From assembly GCA_037176705.1 (NCBI GenBank), contig CM073895.1, positions 7,402,551 through 7,466,550 of the forward strand: a stretch of DNA of 64,000 bases. Reading direction: 5' to 3'. The number at the start of each line of letters is the position of its first letter. Positions within the stretch are counted from its first letter, which is position 1. The notes beneath the pieces were generated by a model. That model was given only the letters and a program-made list of their open reading frames with translations. It made no database searches and had not been told where the DNA came from. Source of the stretch: Molossus alvarezi (Eukaryota > Chordata > Mammalia > Chiroptera > Molossidae). Shown in pieces: positions 11,601 through 24,300 of the stretch. A program made the translations under genes and the position numbers.

Positions 11601-14600
11601 CTGAGTTCCCCGGAGGGCTGGGAGGCAGGCCTCGGCTGTCGTTTTGGTCCCAGGTCATCAGCTGAGGTGGAGTGGGTTTCACGTAGGTGCTATGCCTGGT
11701 TCTTATTTTATTTTTTTAGAGAGCGAGGAAGGGAGAGGGAGAGAGATGGAGACATCGATGAGAGAGAACAGTGATTGGCCACCCCCTGCATGCCCCTGAT
11801 GGGGCGTGTGCCCCTGACTGGGAATCGAACCAGCCACCTCTTGGTGCATGGGTCGTTGCTCAACCACTGAGCCACACCGGCTGGGCCTACACCTGGTTCT
11901 TTAACACATTGTAGTCTGATGCCTCATTGAGGCTTTTCCCCACCCGGGATTAGGGGATAGTGGGCCCTTTCCCGTGATTGGTCTTCACAGTCATCTCACG
12001 CTCGTTGCTGTCCATTCTTCCCCACTGTGTCCCCACCGAAGGCCTGACGGCCACGCTCTCACCGGGATGGCTTTGGCAGAGGAGCTGCCGATGGAGACAG
12101 CGGCAGCTTGTGGTCGAAGCACTGTTCCTGGAAGCTGTTTCTGGGAGGCCTCTAGGCCCCTCCTTCAGCCCACCTCTGGGAAAGAGCAGCCTGTGTTCGC
12201 TGGGAGGGTTTTCCTCTCCCCCAACAACTGGAGACAACCTCACTGCTGTGCCCTGCGGCCTTGGGGCGCTTTTCCCTCAGGCAAAAAGCACATGGATGAA
12301 GGGGAACTAGTGGAAATCTGGAGACTGAAAAACAGTTCTGCAGTCTTAGTGCTAAGCAAACCAGGGCCTGTGCCGTTGGGAAGAAATGTCGCGTGGGAAA
12401 TGTAGTGACAATAAGCAAAGGCAGGGGACGGCATTCCTGCTCTGGAGCTAACGCTGGGTTGTGTCTGCAGGGAGAGGAATTTGTAACCAGTGTTACCATT
12501 TTTAAGACGAAAGTGACCTTGAAAGGAAGAACCTTGATGCAGGACTTAGCCAGCATGTGTGTCAGGCTGCCTGGCTGCCCATGAGGAGCTGCAGGTAGAA
12601 TGGGCAGGAGAGTGGCAAAAAGATTATTTCCGTTTGTGGAGAGTTCTGGCTGGGTTTGCTAGCCCTCAGCTTTGAGATTGGGTCTAGCTCTAGCCAGGGA
12701 GAGGATTATTGAGAATTACATAATGTATACTTTTAGATCGTGTGTATTTAGATGAATTCTTGTTTGTTTTAATTGGCGAAGGTGTATTTTGTTATCTTTG
12801 TCTTTCCTGTGTTTGGTCCACCTTGATGCTGGTGTCTGGTTACAGGTACCGTTGTTGGATGCTGGTGACATCATCATTGATGGGGGAAATTCTGAGTACA
12901 GGGATACGACGGTGAGTATTCTTCAGTCCACATTCTCCCAGGTTCTGAGAACACGCTGGGGAAAGTATTAGCATTGCACGTGTGACAGAAGAGCGGTCTG
13001 TCCTTCCGTGATGCTGGCGTGGGGGTTGGTGTGATCATTCTCAGCCTTTGTTCTGCTCCGGTGTGCTTGATGGAGGAGGTTCTCATTGGTCGCACATGTA
13101 ACTCAAGTGACTGCTGCTTGGATGCGCGGGCTGAGAGTTTGTGGCTAGTTTCCCTCCTCTCCCACCGACGCTCGTGCCGTCCGCGTGTAGCGTGGCTGAG
13201 GCCCAGGCGTGGATGCTCTCCTGCTGGGAGAGGTCCCTGCACAGCCTCGAATCTGAGCCGCGGCCAGTCGCCCTGGCATTAAAGTAGCTCTTGACCAAGG
13301 CTAATCGCACAAGGTCCTTTCCAGGAACATGAGAGTGTGTGTTGGGCATAATGACGCCCTTTGGGGACAGGGTAGCTCTCTTCAACTTCTGTGGATTTTC
13401 TTTAGCTCCCGAACGGAGGGGAATCACATTTCTTTCATGACCAGGTTATTCATGGGCCCCTGGTCATTTCGTGACTCATGTTGGCTCTGCATCCTGTCAC
13501 CCCCTCCTTCAGGGGGAGACAGGTACCTCAAGGAAGCGTGACGGAGTTCCTTTCCTCTCGCGCAGAGACGCTGCCAAGACCTCAAGGCCAAGGGCATCTT
13601 GTTTGTGGGCAGCGGCGTTAGTGGTGGAGAGGACGGGGCCCGGTATGGCCCGTCGCTTATGCCCGGAGGGAACAAAGAAGCCTGGTGAGTAGCAGACGCG
13701 CCACCCGCATTTAACACACGGGAGCGTGAACACAGAGTGCGTGAGCCCTGAGCACTCGGCCACTCGGTGTCCTCTTGGGACAGTGCTGGCGATAGGGGAG
13801 GCTGGAAGTAGCTTGTCCGTACCTTTTGTTGCTTTGACATAATATATGTGCACATCCCTCCTTTGCTTTCCCCCCGTTACTCTCGCCAAGACTGGTCATG
13901 GGAGTTCTGGGTAGGCCCAAAGGGCTGGAGGCTCCGAGGAAGCAGCTTAGACGATGTCCTGCGCACCATCCGGATTTAGAAGTCCGGTCTGCCTCTAACT
14001 GTGCACGCTCCCAAAATAACTTAGTAACAGCGAGTGATGGGAAAATCTGGCGGGGCCTTAATGTCCCCGGGAGTGAGGGGGGGTTTATTTCACTTGGGAA
14101 AACCAGCTTTCATACTGTTCACCGCTGTGAACGAGAGGAGGGGCGGCCACGGGGGTGCTCGGGATGGAAGAGACGGGCCGTGGAAGGTGGGGAGGCCAAG
14201 TGGAAGGCTGCGAGGAGCTTCCAGACGGGACTTGGACTGCGGCCCGGCGGCTGAGACTGCAGAACAGGAACGCCCGCAGCGGCCTGGGCGGGAGGGAGAA
14301 GTAGAAAAGGAAGGGTCCCTTTGAGGGACACGTGGAAAGGTACCCTTTTCTGAATGAGTTTGACTTCCGAGTATTCTGGAATTACATTAGGCATTAAAGT
14401 AAGGAGGGCCTTACTGTGATTTTTTTTTTAACCCTCACCCGAGGATAGCTTTCCATTTATCTCAGATAGAGTGGGAGGGGGCGGAGAGAGAGAGGGACAT
14501 GGATGTGAGAGAGACACAGCGATTGGTTGCCTCCTGCATGACCCTGACCAGGGCCGGAGACCGAGCTGCCTTGACCCTTGACCGGAATTGAACTCACGAC

Positions 14601-15300
14601 TCCTTGGTCCGCGGGCCGATGCAAACCGCTGAGCCAAACCGGCCAGAGCTTGGGGAAGGTTTCTGTTTAAAGCACCTCCCTGCGGAGTGAATCTGGGCTT
14701 CTCTTCCGTATGTTGAATCTAGAAGCAGAGGCCTTCCTGCCTCTCAAAAGCTTAAGAACACGTCCCTTGGGGTAGTGCCCAGTGGGCTGACTGACGCGCC
14801 GGTGCTCCGGGTCACGGGGTCTGGCCGAGGTAGAAGGGCCGTTGACCGACAGGAGAAGTTCAGTGAAGGGCTAAGGATTAGGGTGCAGCTGCCTGGCTCC
14901 CTCGTCCTGAGCATTGCGTTATCTTTGCCACCCTGCCAGGTTTTGTCTTTACCCAGAACTCTCCGTGAAGCCATCTGTGGTCACTAGTGGGGAGAACAGG
15001 AAGGGGTCCCATCCTCCTGGGGGCGCCGTGCTGTTCTGGGAATGCCGCAGGGCCTTGTGGGCCTGTTGACGTGTGTCCTGCCTGACAGCGGGGACTTGGG
15101 CTCTGCGGGAGCCACAGCCTCTGCGGCGATGGAGAGTCCTCCGGGCTCTGACCATGCTGCTGCCCAGCCTTTTGGTCTCAAGTCAGTCTGCAGCACCTGC
15201 CTCGTTCACCTTGAGCGCTGGGCACTTCGCTGCTGTTTTTTATCCTCACCCGAGGACATTTTTTCATTTTTGTTCAGATAGAGTGGGAGGGAGAGTGGGA

Positions 15301-15348
<48 letters not shown>

Positions 15349-18300
15349 TCGATGTGAAAGGGACACATCGAGTGGCTGCCACCCACACGACCCAACCAGG
15401 GCCGGGGACAAACTGCAGCCAAGGCATGTGCCCCTGGCGGGAGCTGAACCCGGGTCTCTCTGGACCGCAGGCCGACGCTCTAACCACTGAGCAACCACCA
15501 GGGCCACTTCATTACTTTTTCCTGGGTGCTTCCGCTGCCCATTCGAGAGAGAGAGCAGTGGGGTGCGGGGCGTCCTGGAGTGTTTCGCCGAGGCCCCAGC
15601 CGCTGACCCACGCGCTCTCTCCGCAGGCCCCACATCAAGACGGTCTTCCAGGGCATCGCTGCCAAAGTCGGGACCGGAGAGCCGTGCTGCGACTGGGCAA
15701 GTGCCGGGCTCCTCTCCTGACCGGTCGGCAACACGGGCACGGGCGTGGCCAGGCGGGGCCACCTGGGTCCCAGCGCTGGCTTTGTGCCACGCAGCCTCAG
15801 TCCTGGCCTGAGCTGTCGCTCACGTCCTTGTATCTGAATGTGCTGTTCGTCACCTTGATGGGTGTTAAAAGCGGCCCTCCTCACAGCTCCTAAAAGATGG
15901 ACTCCCAAAACAGGAACAGGAAGGCCCTGGCTGGTGGCTCGGTGGATGGAGCATCAGCCTGGGTACTGAAGGATCTCGGCTTCGATCCCCGGTCGGGCAC
16001 GTGCCTGGGTTGCAGGTTCCATCCGGCCTCAGGGAGATCGCAGGAGGCAGCCAGTCGATGTGTCTCTCTATACTAATGTCTCTCTCCCCCGACCCCCTCC
16101 CTACCTCCTTCCTTTCCACTCTCTCTACAAAAGATCAGTGGAAGAAATATCCTTGGGTGAGGATTAACAACAACAACAACAGAAAAAGGAACAGGAAAGA
16201 TGGGGTGAAGTAAGGTTTTTAGCTATGTGTCATCATGGCTGAGGAAACTGTCAAAATCAGAGGTGGGGTTTGCTGGCCTTGGAGGTTTCTGTGCTTGAAA
16301 GTAGGCCGCAGGGTGGCCTGGCCGTGCCGGGCCTGGGCTCGTTCACACGTGCCGCTCCTTCCTGTACTCTGTTCCCGTTACAGCAAATGCTGTCCCTGTG
16401 CAGCCTCTGTCCAGACCGTGGATGAAGCAGCATTAGGCTAGGGAGACCCAGGCCGTCATTCTGGCGCTCCATTAACTGACTGGGTGACAATAGACAAGTC
16501 GCGTCCCTACCTGGATTCAGTGTTCTCACCTGTAAAATGCGGGGTTGGACTGGATGATCTCCAAGATCTCTGTAGCTCCTAATCCCCTTTCATGTAATAC
16601 CAGCACTTACACGTGCTGTGTCCATTACATCAGGCTTATTTTATACGTGGTAAGAGGCGGAGGTGACACGGACTGAGGCATATGCGGGGCGAGGGACGCT
16701 CCCACCTGGACTGCCATTGCCTGGTGACGTCCTTACTTCGTAACCAGTGGTCCTCGGATGCCGCCATTTCCCGCTATGGGCTGGAGAGGCCAGGGCTGTG
16801 ATTCAGGGCATCGACTAGTGTTCTCATCGGTATGAAGGACGGGAGGGGGCGTCATCGTTCCCCGACAGAGGAGTGAGTACTTGCAATGAAAGTACAGTGA
16901 CGGGGACTGCTTTTTACACACAGTTAGGAGGAAGAAAGACAGTACTGGTCTTGACGTATCTTGATCCAGTCAGATTGACGTTCCCTAGCTTTACGGCTTA
17001 GTCTCAGGGTATCGAAAAACTGGTTTCATGCCCTGGCCGGTTTGGCTCAGCGGTTGGAACATTGGCCTGCGGACCAGAGAGCCCCGGGTTTGGTTCCCGC
17101 TAGGAGCATGTACCAAAAACAAAAACTGGTTTCATACAAAAAGCAGGGACCCTTTCGTTCATTTTGAAGTTACAGGAAGAATGGGATGGAGTAAGATGTT
17201 ATTGACCATGTTACTTCATGGCCACAGAAAGTGTCCAAATCAGAGGGGGTTGGTCAGCAGTGGAAACAGGCACAGGAGGTCTCTGATGCCAACGTTCGTG
17301 GTGTCGATCTAAGCAGTGACTGCCAGGAGGGAGACTGATCAGGCCATCCGGGCATCTGATCCCCCTGCAGGTATCCCCATCATGGACTGCAGAGGCTGGT
17401 TCGTTGAATGTTTGGCCCATCACCCCTTTGTTCTGAGTCCTTGCCCACTAAATTTCCAGATAGTGGGGCTTCCCAGTAGCTTGTCCGTAGGGACAGAACG
17501 TGTTGATCGACGGATACTTGCAACCGCTAAGATCCATGGTTAAATATCTCATCACAAGTTCATAAACTGTATTGTGATTTTATACACCTTCCTGACTTCG
17601 TTATAAAATCAGTATCTTGTCAACTGTGAGACCTTGGCAAGAATACCTTTCTGCGCTTAGAAGGTCGAGGGCCAGGCGTGGGAGCCAAGGTTGTTTTCAC
17701 CTCTCAGAAGCCCTTGGAAACAGCTCCAGTGCCTTCACAGTCTTTCAAAGTACAGGTGGTTCAGCCAGCCCGCTTAGTGTGGAGGGCTAACCTCAGGAAA
17801 AGAACGACTTCTCTTACTGGGAGCGGGGAGTGAGTTGCTTTTAATAACTGAGAAAGAATGGAAATGTAGGCTAAAGAGCTTTAGGTACTTTCTGTGAATC
17901 TGGGAGTTTTGAAAACTTGTGGAGGAGTGGATGTGGAATTAGTTTAAAATAACACTGGGCTTGGATTGAAGCTTGCATTGAGTTGCTGTATATTGAGTCT
18001 TTTTTTTTATCCTTACCTGAGGATATTTTTTCCATTTATCTTCAGATAGAGTGGGAAGGAGAGAGGGAGAGAGATACATTGATGTAAGAGAGACACATTG
18101 ATTGGTTGCCTCCCACACAACCTTGACCAGGGCCGGGGATCGAACTACAACCGAGGTACATGCCCTTGAACGGAATCGAACTCATGACTCTTTGGTCCGT
18201 GGTCCGATGCTCCAACCGCTAAGCCAAACCAGCCAGGGCTTGATTCTTATTTTAAAAATACTATAAACATTTGCCTCATGCTTGTTACTTTCTGTGAGGG

Positions 18301-21300
18301 AGGGAGTCTTGCTGGAGAATTGGATGTGGGCCGTTCTGTCATGTTCTCTGTCTCTGATGGCCTCTGGGTGCTTGTGGCTCCAACAGGTGGGAGAAGAGGG
18401 AGCCGGGCACTTTGTGAAGATGGTGCACAATGGGATCGAGTACGGGGACATGCAGCTGATCTGTGAGGCTTACCACCTTATGAAGGACATCCTGGGCATG
18501 GAGCACAACGAGATGGCGCAGGTGAGCTCGGGCCCTGGCACCCCGCAGGGACAGCAAAGCCTCCCTCGTTCTTTTTCCTTCGGTCATTCTGGTGGCCTGC
18601 ATGGACGCCGCCTAATTGCAGGGAAGCCATCAGTTATAGGACCACGAAATATGATCGCTCCTCTAAGCCAGAAGTTCCCCACCGTTCAGCGACCCTCCTT
18701 GCGTGCCAGGCGCTGTCACTTTACATGCATGTCTTGTGACCCTCCCGATGTCCCTCGTGGGAGGCGCTGTCTGGTGCTGGCCACAGAGCTGGGACAAGGG
18801 ACAGAGCCCTCGTCCACAGACCACCCCGCCGCCGCAGATGCTGACCGCACTTGCTTTGTCCAGTGTCTGTCCTCCTCCGTCAGTTCGGTCTTGTTTTCCG
18901 TGCATTTCAGAGCAGACTGCAGGCATCAGCAGTCTTTGCTCAAAATACTTCAGCGTCATTAACTAGGTAAACATCTACTGTAATTGAAAATAGTGGAAGG
19001 TACATTCCGTTCACCAATCAAGTCTGAGGCTCTGCTGATTAGTATCCCAGCTGTCGGTCTTTTCATCCAGAATTTCTAGTTTCAGTTCCTTCAAGTGGCA
19101 CGTGATTTAAAGTTCACAGTGCAGAATCCTTCTAGGTTATTTTACGTCATTTTCTAATCTTTAGGTTTGTGTCATCCCCCCTTACTTTGTTTCACTGACT
19201 TGCCGTTATTCTTTCCAAAACAGTCTAACTTGGTTTTCATAGAAACAGTGCTTTTCTCTTCGTGTTCATATTTGATTGGTTCCCATAGTGTTTATTATAT
19301 TCATTCAGTCTGTACATGAGTGCTTTACTGTATGCCAGGCACCTGAATGTGGGGGATAAAATAGTAAAAACAACAAAGTCCTGCCCTGGTGGGTGTGGCT
19401 CAGATGGTTGAGCTTGTCCCATGCATCACAAGGTTGCTGGTTTGATTCCCAGTCAGGGCACACGCCCAGGCCCCGGCTCGATCCTGGGGTGGAGGGGCCG
19501 TGCAGGAGGCAGCTGGTCGATGTTTTCCTCTCACATTAATGTTTTTCTCTCTCCCTCAAAATCAATAAAAATAAAACTAGTTAAAAAAAAAAAAAAAGCC
19601 CTGGCCGGTTTGGCTCTGCGGTTGGAGCGTCGGCCTGCGGTCCCGAGAGACCCGGGTTCGGTTCCCGCTAAGGGCACGTACCTCGGTTGCGGTTTGTCCC
19701 CGGCCCTGGTTGGTTGTGCGGGTGGCAGCCACTCGATGTGTCCCTTTTGCGTCGATGTTTCTCTCTCTCTTCCTCTCTCCTCCTCCCACTCTACCTGAAC
19801 AAAAAATGGAAAAGTGTCCTCAGGTGAGGATAAAAAAAAAAAAAAAAAAAATGAAATGAGATGTTAAAGTCCCTGCCCTCAGGAAGCTGGGAGGACAGTA
19901 GTGGTTGAATACAGAATATTAAAGTGGTTACTGAGCACTGTTACAAAGCAAAGGACACGGGTGTGGCAGGTAGATCTAGGTCGGGCAGTCAAGGAAGGCA
20001 TCTGAGGAGGTGGCAGGTACAGGCACCTGAGCGAGGTGGGGGAGCGGCGGTGGTCAGAACGTTGGCATAACCAGGTGAGGAGACGGTGGACTCCTGGTCG
20101 CGCCAGCCTCAGCTGGTGGAGCGCTCGTGAGCCTCGAGTGTCGAGCGGGTTGAGCGTGGGTCAGTACTGACGGGAGGAGCGGGGGTCCGTCGCGGGGTCC
20201 CCTGCCTAACCCTTGTTTCTCACGTCTCGCACCTAGGCATTTGAGGAATGGAATAAGACAGAGCTGGACTCGTTCCTGATCGAAATCACAGCCAATATTC
20301 TCAAGTTCAAAGACAGCGACGGCACTCCCCTGCTGCCGAAGATCAGGGACAGTGCGGGGCAGAAGGGCACGGGGAAGTGGACGGCCATCTCAGCCCTGGA
20401 GTACGGCATGCCCGTCACGCTCATCGGTAACGCGCCTTTCGTGGGCACCGCGCCTCTGCGGGTGGCTCCATGTCCTGCTGAACATTGGTGTAGAGGCAGC
20501 TGAGGACCAGGTCTTTCACTAGCGAATCCGTCCAAGCCCACCTCGGGGTCCTCTGCTCTTCGCAGACACAGTATCAGGAGGCTGAGGCTGCTTTTGAGCC
20601 TCTTCCCTGTGACCCTTTTCCCCGGTCGTAGTTGCTGGGGATAAGTTCAGGAGTCACTGCCTTCCGATTTGACCTTTGGGGTTGTTTTAGTGATTTAATT
20701 TTAGTCAGTGACCCAAATCTTTTTAATGGGCAAGCAAGTGACTGATTTTTTATGTAAAAGGTCACAGAAAGGCATAAGCTTGTGTACTCAGCATTTATTA
20801 GTTTTGGCTGAGGTTTTCCTTCTGAATATTTAAAAATTAAAATATTACCTATACATTTCAAGTCCTTTAATATTCTTCTAAGTTCCTTCCCCTTCTTTTA
20901 GAAGAAAACTATCCTAAAATAGGTGTATATCTTTCCCATCCATGTTTTTTTTTAATCTTATATTAATGAGCGAAGCATCAAACTCAAAAAGATGTACAGG
21001 GAAGGGAATAATAAAACAGAAATAACAGATAATAAGAGGACTAACAGAACTACAGTTTGGTTCTTTAACATAAAATAGCTACACTTCCGGAGGCTTGAAA
21101 AGGGAGACTGAACCAAGGTCCTCGTGTCTAATGAAGGCCCCCGGGCACCAGTCAGAACTGTTCTCCCGAACCAGCCTGCCTTTCCCTCCCTGGCCTCCTC
21201 CCTCCTTTTGATTTCCCGACTTCTCCCCCTGAACTGAACTGGGTGACCCTGAACTGGGTGGGGGTCGGACACAGTTCAGGAGGGAAGGCGGCTGCCTAGT

Positions 21301-24300
21301 CCGGCTCCTTGTAAAAGGGAGTTGAGTTGGCTGCTTTCTAGCTCATCCAAGTGACAGCAGAGGCGGGGACCAAGGGGACAGTGACTGGGAGTAGCTTGTC
21401 CATCGTTTGAGAGGCTGTGCCCTTTCTACCAGATGAAAGCAGGCCAGGGTGCATCCCTGGGTGGGCGCCCTCTTGTCTGCGGGACGAGGGGCGCCAGCTC
21501 TCCAGCAGCCCTGGCCACCGCAGGGTTTCGCCACACGTGCCCCCTTGCGCCAGATCTTACAGAGCTTCCGCCCACAAGTGCTGGGTCATTGTGTGTGCGC
21601 TGCAGGTGCGATAAGCTAGGACACAGGACACGCCTTGTCCTGGCTACAGTGCATCCTCAGTTAGCAAGTAGTCTTTTATAGGGGGTAGTGTTGGAGGATT
21701 CCAAATGCCTTATGCTAAAGCACTATTTCGAAATGTTTCTCATTCCGTCTACGGAGGTACCAATCTCCACTGAAATGTTTCTCATGCCAGTGAAGTAACA
21801 TTGTGAAACTTGGGTAGTAACCATGGACACACTGAACATTAAACTCCAGGCACACCTTCAGAGGGAAGGCAAGACCTCCCACCAGCAAAAGGATTAGGGC
21901 TGTTTATCGTGCCACTTGCCTAACTGCGGTGGTCTGGAACCGAACTGCAGTATCTGAGGTCGGCCTGTGTAACGGTTAGAACACAGAGCTTTCTGAAGGG
22001 TGAGTCTGTAAGTGTTACTTCTCATTGTCATAGTTATTTCAGATGGATGGGTAGTTAAATGTTTCAAAAGAAAATAAATCGAGTTTTCGGTGAGCATTTA
22101 AAAATTAAAGCCCTTGCCTGGCCGGTGTGGCTCAGTGGTTGCGCGTCAGCCCGTGCACCAAGAAGTCGCTGGTTCGATTCCCGGTCAGGGCACCTGCCCA
22201 GGTTGTGGGCCAAATCCCCAGTGGGGGACATGTAGGAGGCAGCCAGTCGATATTTCTCTCTCTCTCTCTCAAATCAATAAAGAAAAAAAAATTAAAGCCT
22301 TTGCAATTGAAATTTTACTCATGGACCAAAACTGAGTAATGATAGTGGTTTTACCACTTTGTCCCTGAAAATTCTCCTTTGAATTTCATGTTGATCTTCA
22401 TGGTTGAATACCTGTATTCATGTTGAAAGATTGACTTGGAGGTTTAGTTATCAAATTGACTGTTTAGAACCCCCCACCCCCCGAAATCTGCACTCATTTT
22501 TTTTTTTCTTTATTGATTTTAGAGAGAGGAAGGGAGAGGGAGAGAGAGATAGAAAGATCAATGAGAGCCCTGGCCGGTTTGGCTCAGCAGTTAGAGTGTC
22601 GGCCTTTGGACCAGAGAGTCCTGGGTTCAGTTGCTGCTAAGGGCACGTACCTCAGTTGCAGTTTTTCCCTGGCCCCCATTGGGGTAGTGTGGGTGGCAAC
22701 CAGTCAATGTGTCTCTCACATCGATGTTTCTCTCTTCCTTCCTTTCTCCCTCCTGCTCTAGCTGAAGATAAATGCAAAACAATGTCCTCAGGTGAAGATA
22801 AAAAGAGGGAGAGAGAGGGAGAAACATTGATGAGAGAGAACATTGATTGGCCGCCTCCTGCATGCCCCCCACTGGGGATCGGGCCCACAACCTGGGCATG
22901 TGCCCTGCCCGGGAGTCAAACTGACAACCTCTTGGTGCATGGGTCGATGCTTAACCACTGAGCTCAACCATACCGGCTGGACTGTTTAGAGTTTGTTATA
23001 AAAGTTCTTTTTGATCCAGGTGAAAGTCTGTGGCCTAAGGTTGAGACTTTCAGCTCTTTAGTACAATTGAAAATCTTGCTTTCTTTCTCTCTCATCCTCC
23101 CCTGCTTGTGTCTTCTTTTTCCTCTGGATTTGTGTGTGAACTTTGGCAATATATCATCCTCCCTCCGCCATGTAGGAGAAGCAGTCTTTGCCCGATGCTT
23201 ATCATCTCTGAAGGACGAGAGGATTCAAGCTAGCAAAAAGCTGAAGGGTCCTCAAAAGTTCCAGTTTAAAGGGGACAAGAAATCATTCCTGGAGGACATT
23301 CGAAAGGTGGGGCCTGTCCGGATCGCAGCCGCAGTTCATCCCTTCCAGGCAGCGGGAGTGGGCTGTTCGGGAGAACGGACTGAGGCCACAGGGCGGAGGT
23401 GGAGTCCGGCAATTCCAGCTTGTCCTTTCCGGGGTCCCACTGCCCGGGGGTAGGACTAGTGGTCACTGGTGGTCACTTCGCTGGTGGCGGCTCTAATAAG
23501 TCTCTGTGTCGTCCTCCAGGCACTCTATGCTTCCAAGATCATCTCTTATGCTCAAGGCTTTATGCTGCTGAAACAGGCAGCCACTGAATTTGGCTGGACC
23601 CTCAACTATGGTGGCATCGCCTTGATGTGGAGGGGGGGCTGCATCATCAGAAGGTACGTGACGGGAGGGACCTGCCGGGCTGGAGAGCGGAGGCCTTGGG
23701 GCACTGTGAACAGTGTCGCTACAGCCGGTGCCCTGCGTGCTCTCCTGGGTGCACTGGCCACAGGACGGGTTTAGACGCTCACGGCACTTCCTCCCTGTAC
23801 CACAGTGGTTCTCACCGGGTTGTCCCCGCCGTGCCTTTGAGGGAGTTCTGTGAAGGCTCCCGCGCCCTCTGGCCTCGCCTCCCGGGCTTCGGCTCGGTTT
23901 CCATTGAGCAGCTGGCTTTCCGGCCGAGAAGGGCAGCGGGTACCTCTGCAGGCTGTGCCGGCCTCCGGCCCTCTGCCCTGCTCGGTTCACTCCCGGACTC
24001 GGAGGACTGTTCCTCCTCCTGCCTTCAGACCTGGCGCTGGGACTGTAGGTCATCAGAGATTGACACTGATTTCCTTCACTCAGAGAATATCAGGATAATA
24101 GGATTATCTGTGTGTTCTCTGGAATTTGTGGAATCAAACACTTAGGGGAAAAGAAGAAGAAAACGAGAAGGATTCGTTGACTTCTCCTCTCGCTTGTTTC
24201 AGTGTATTCCTGGGAAAGATAAAAGACGCCTTTGACCGGAACCCAGGACTTCAGAACCTTCTCCTCGATGACTTCTTTAAGTCAGCTGTCGAAAACTGCC

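Noticed and set aside
15697..15704. Alternative GT donor four bases after the GC donor of PGD exon 6
   Set aside because: It would add four bases and put exon 7 out of frame, destroying the catalytic K184/E191 region.
17030..17110. Genuine tRNA genes at SINE heads
   Set aside because: A- and B-box text is present but cloverleaf stems are degraded, and poly(A) tails and target-site duplications show retroposed SINEs.
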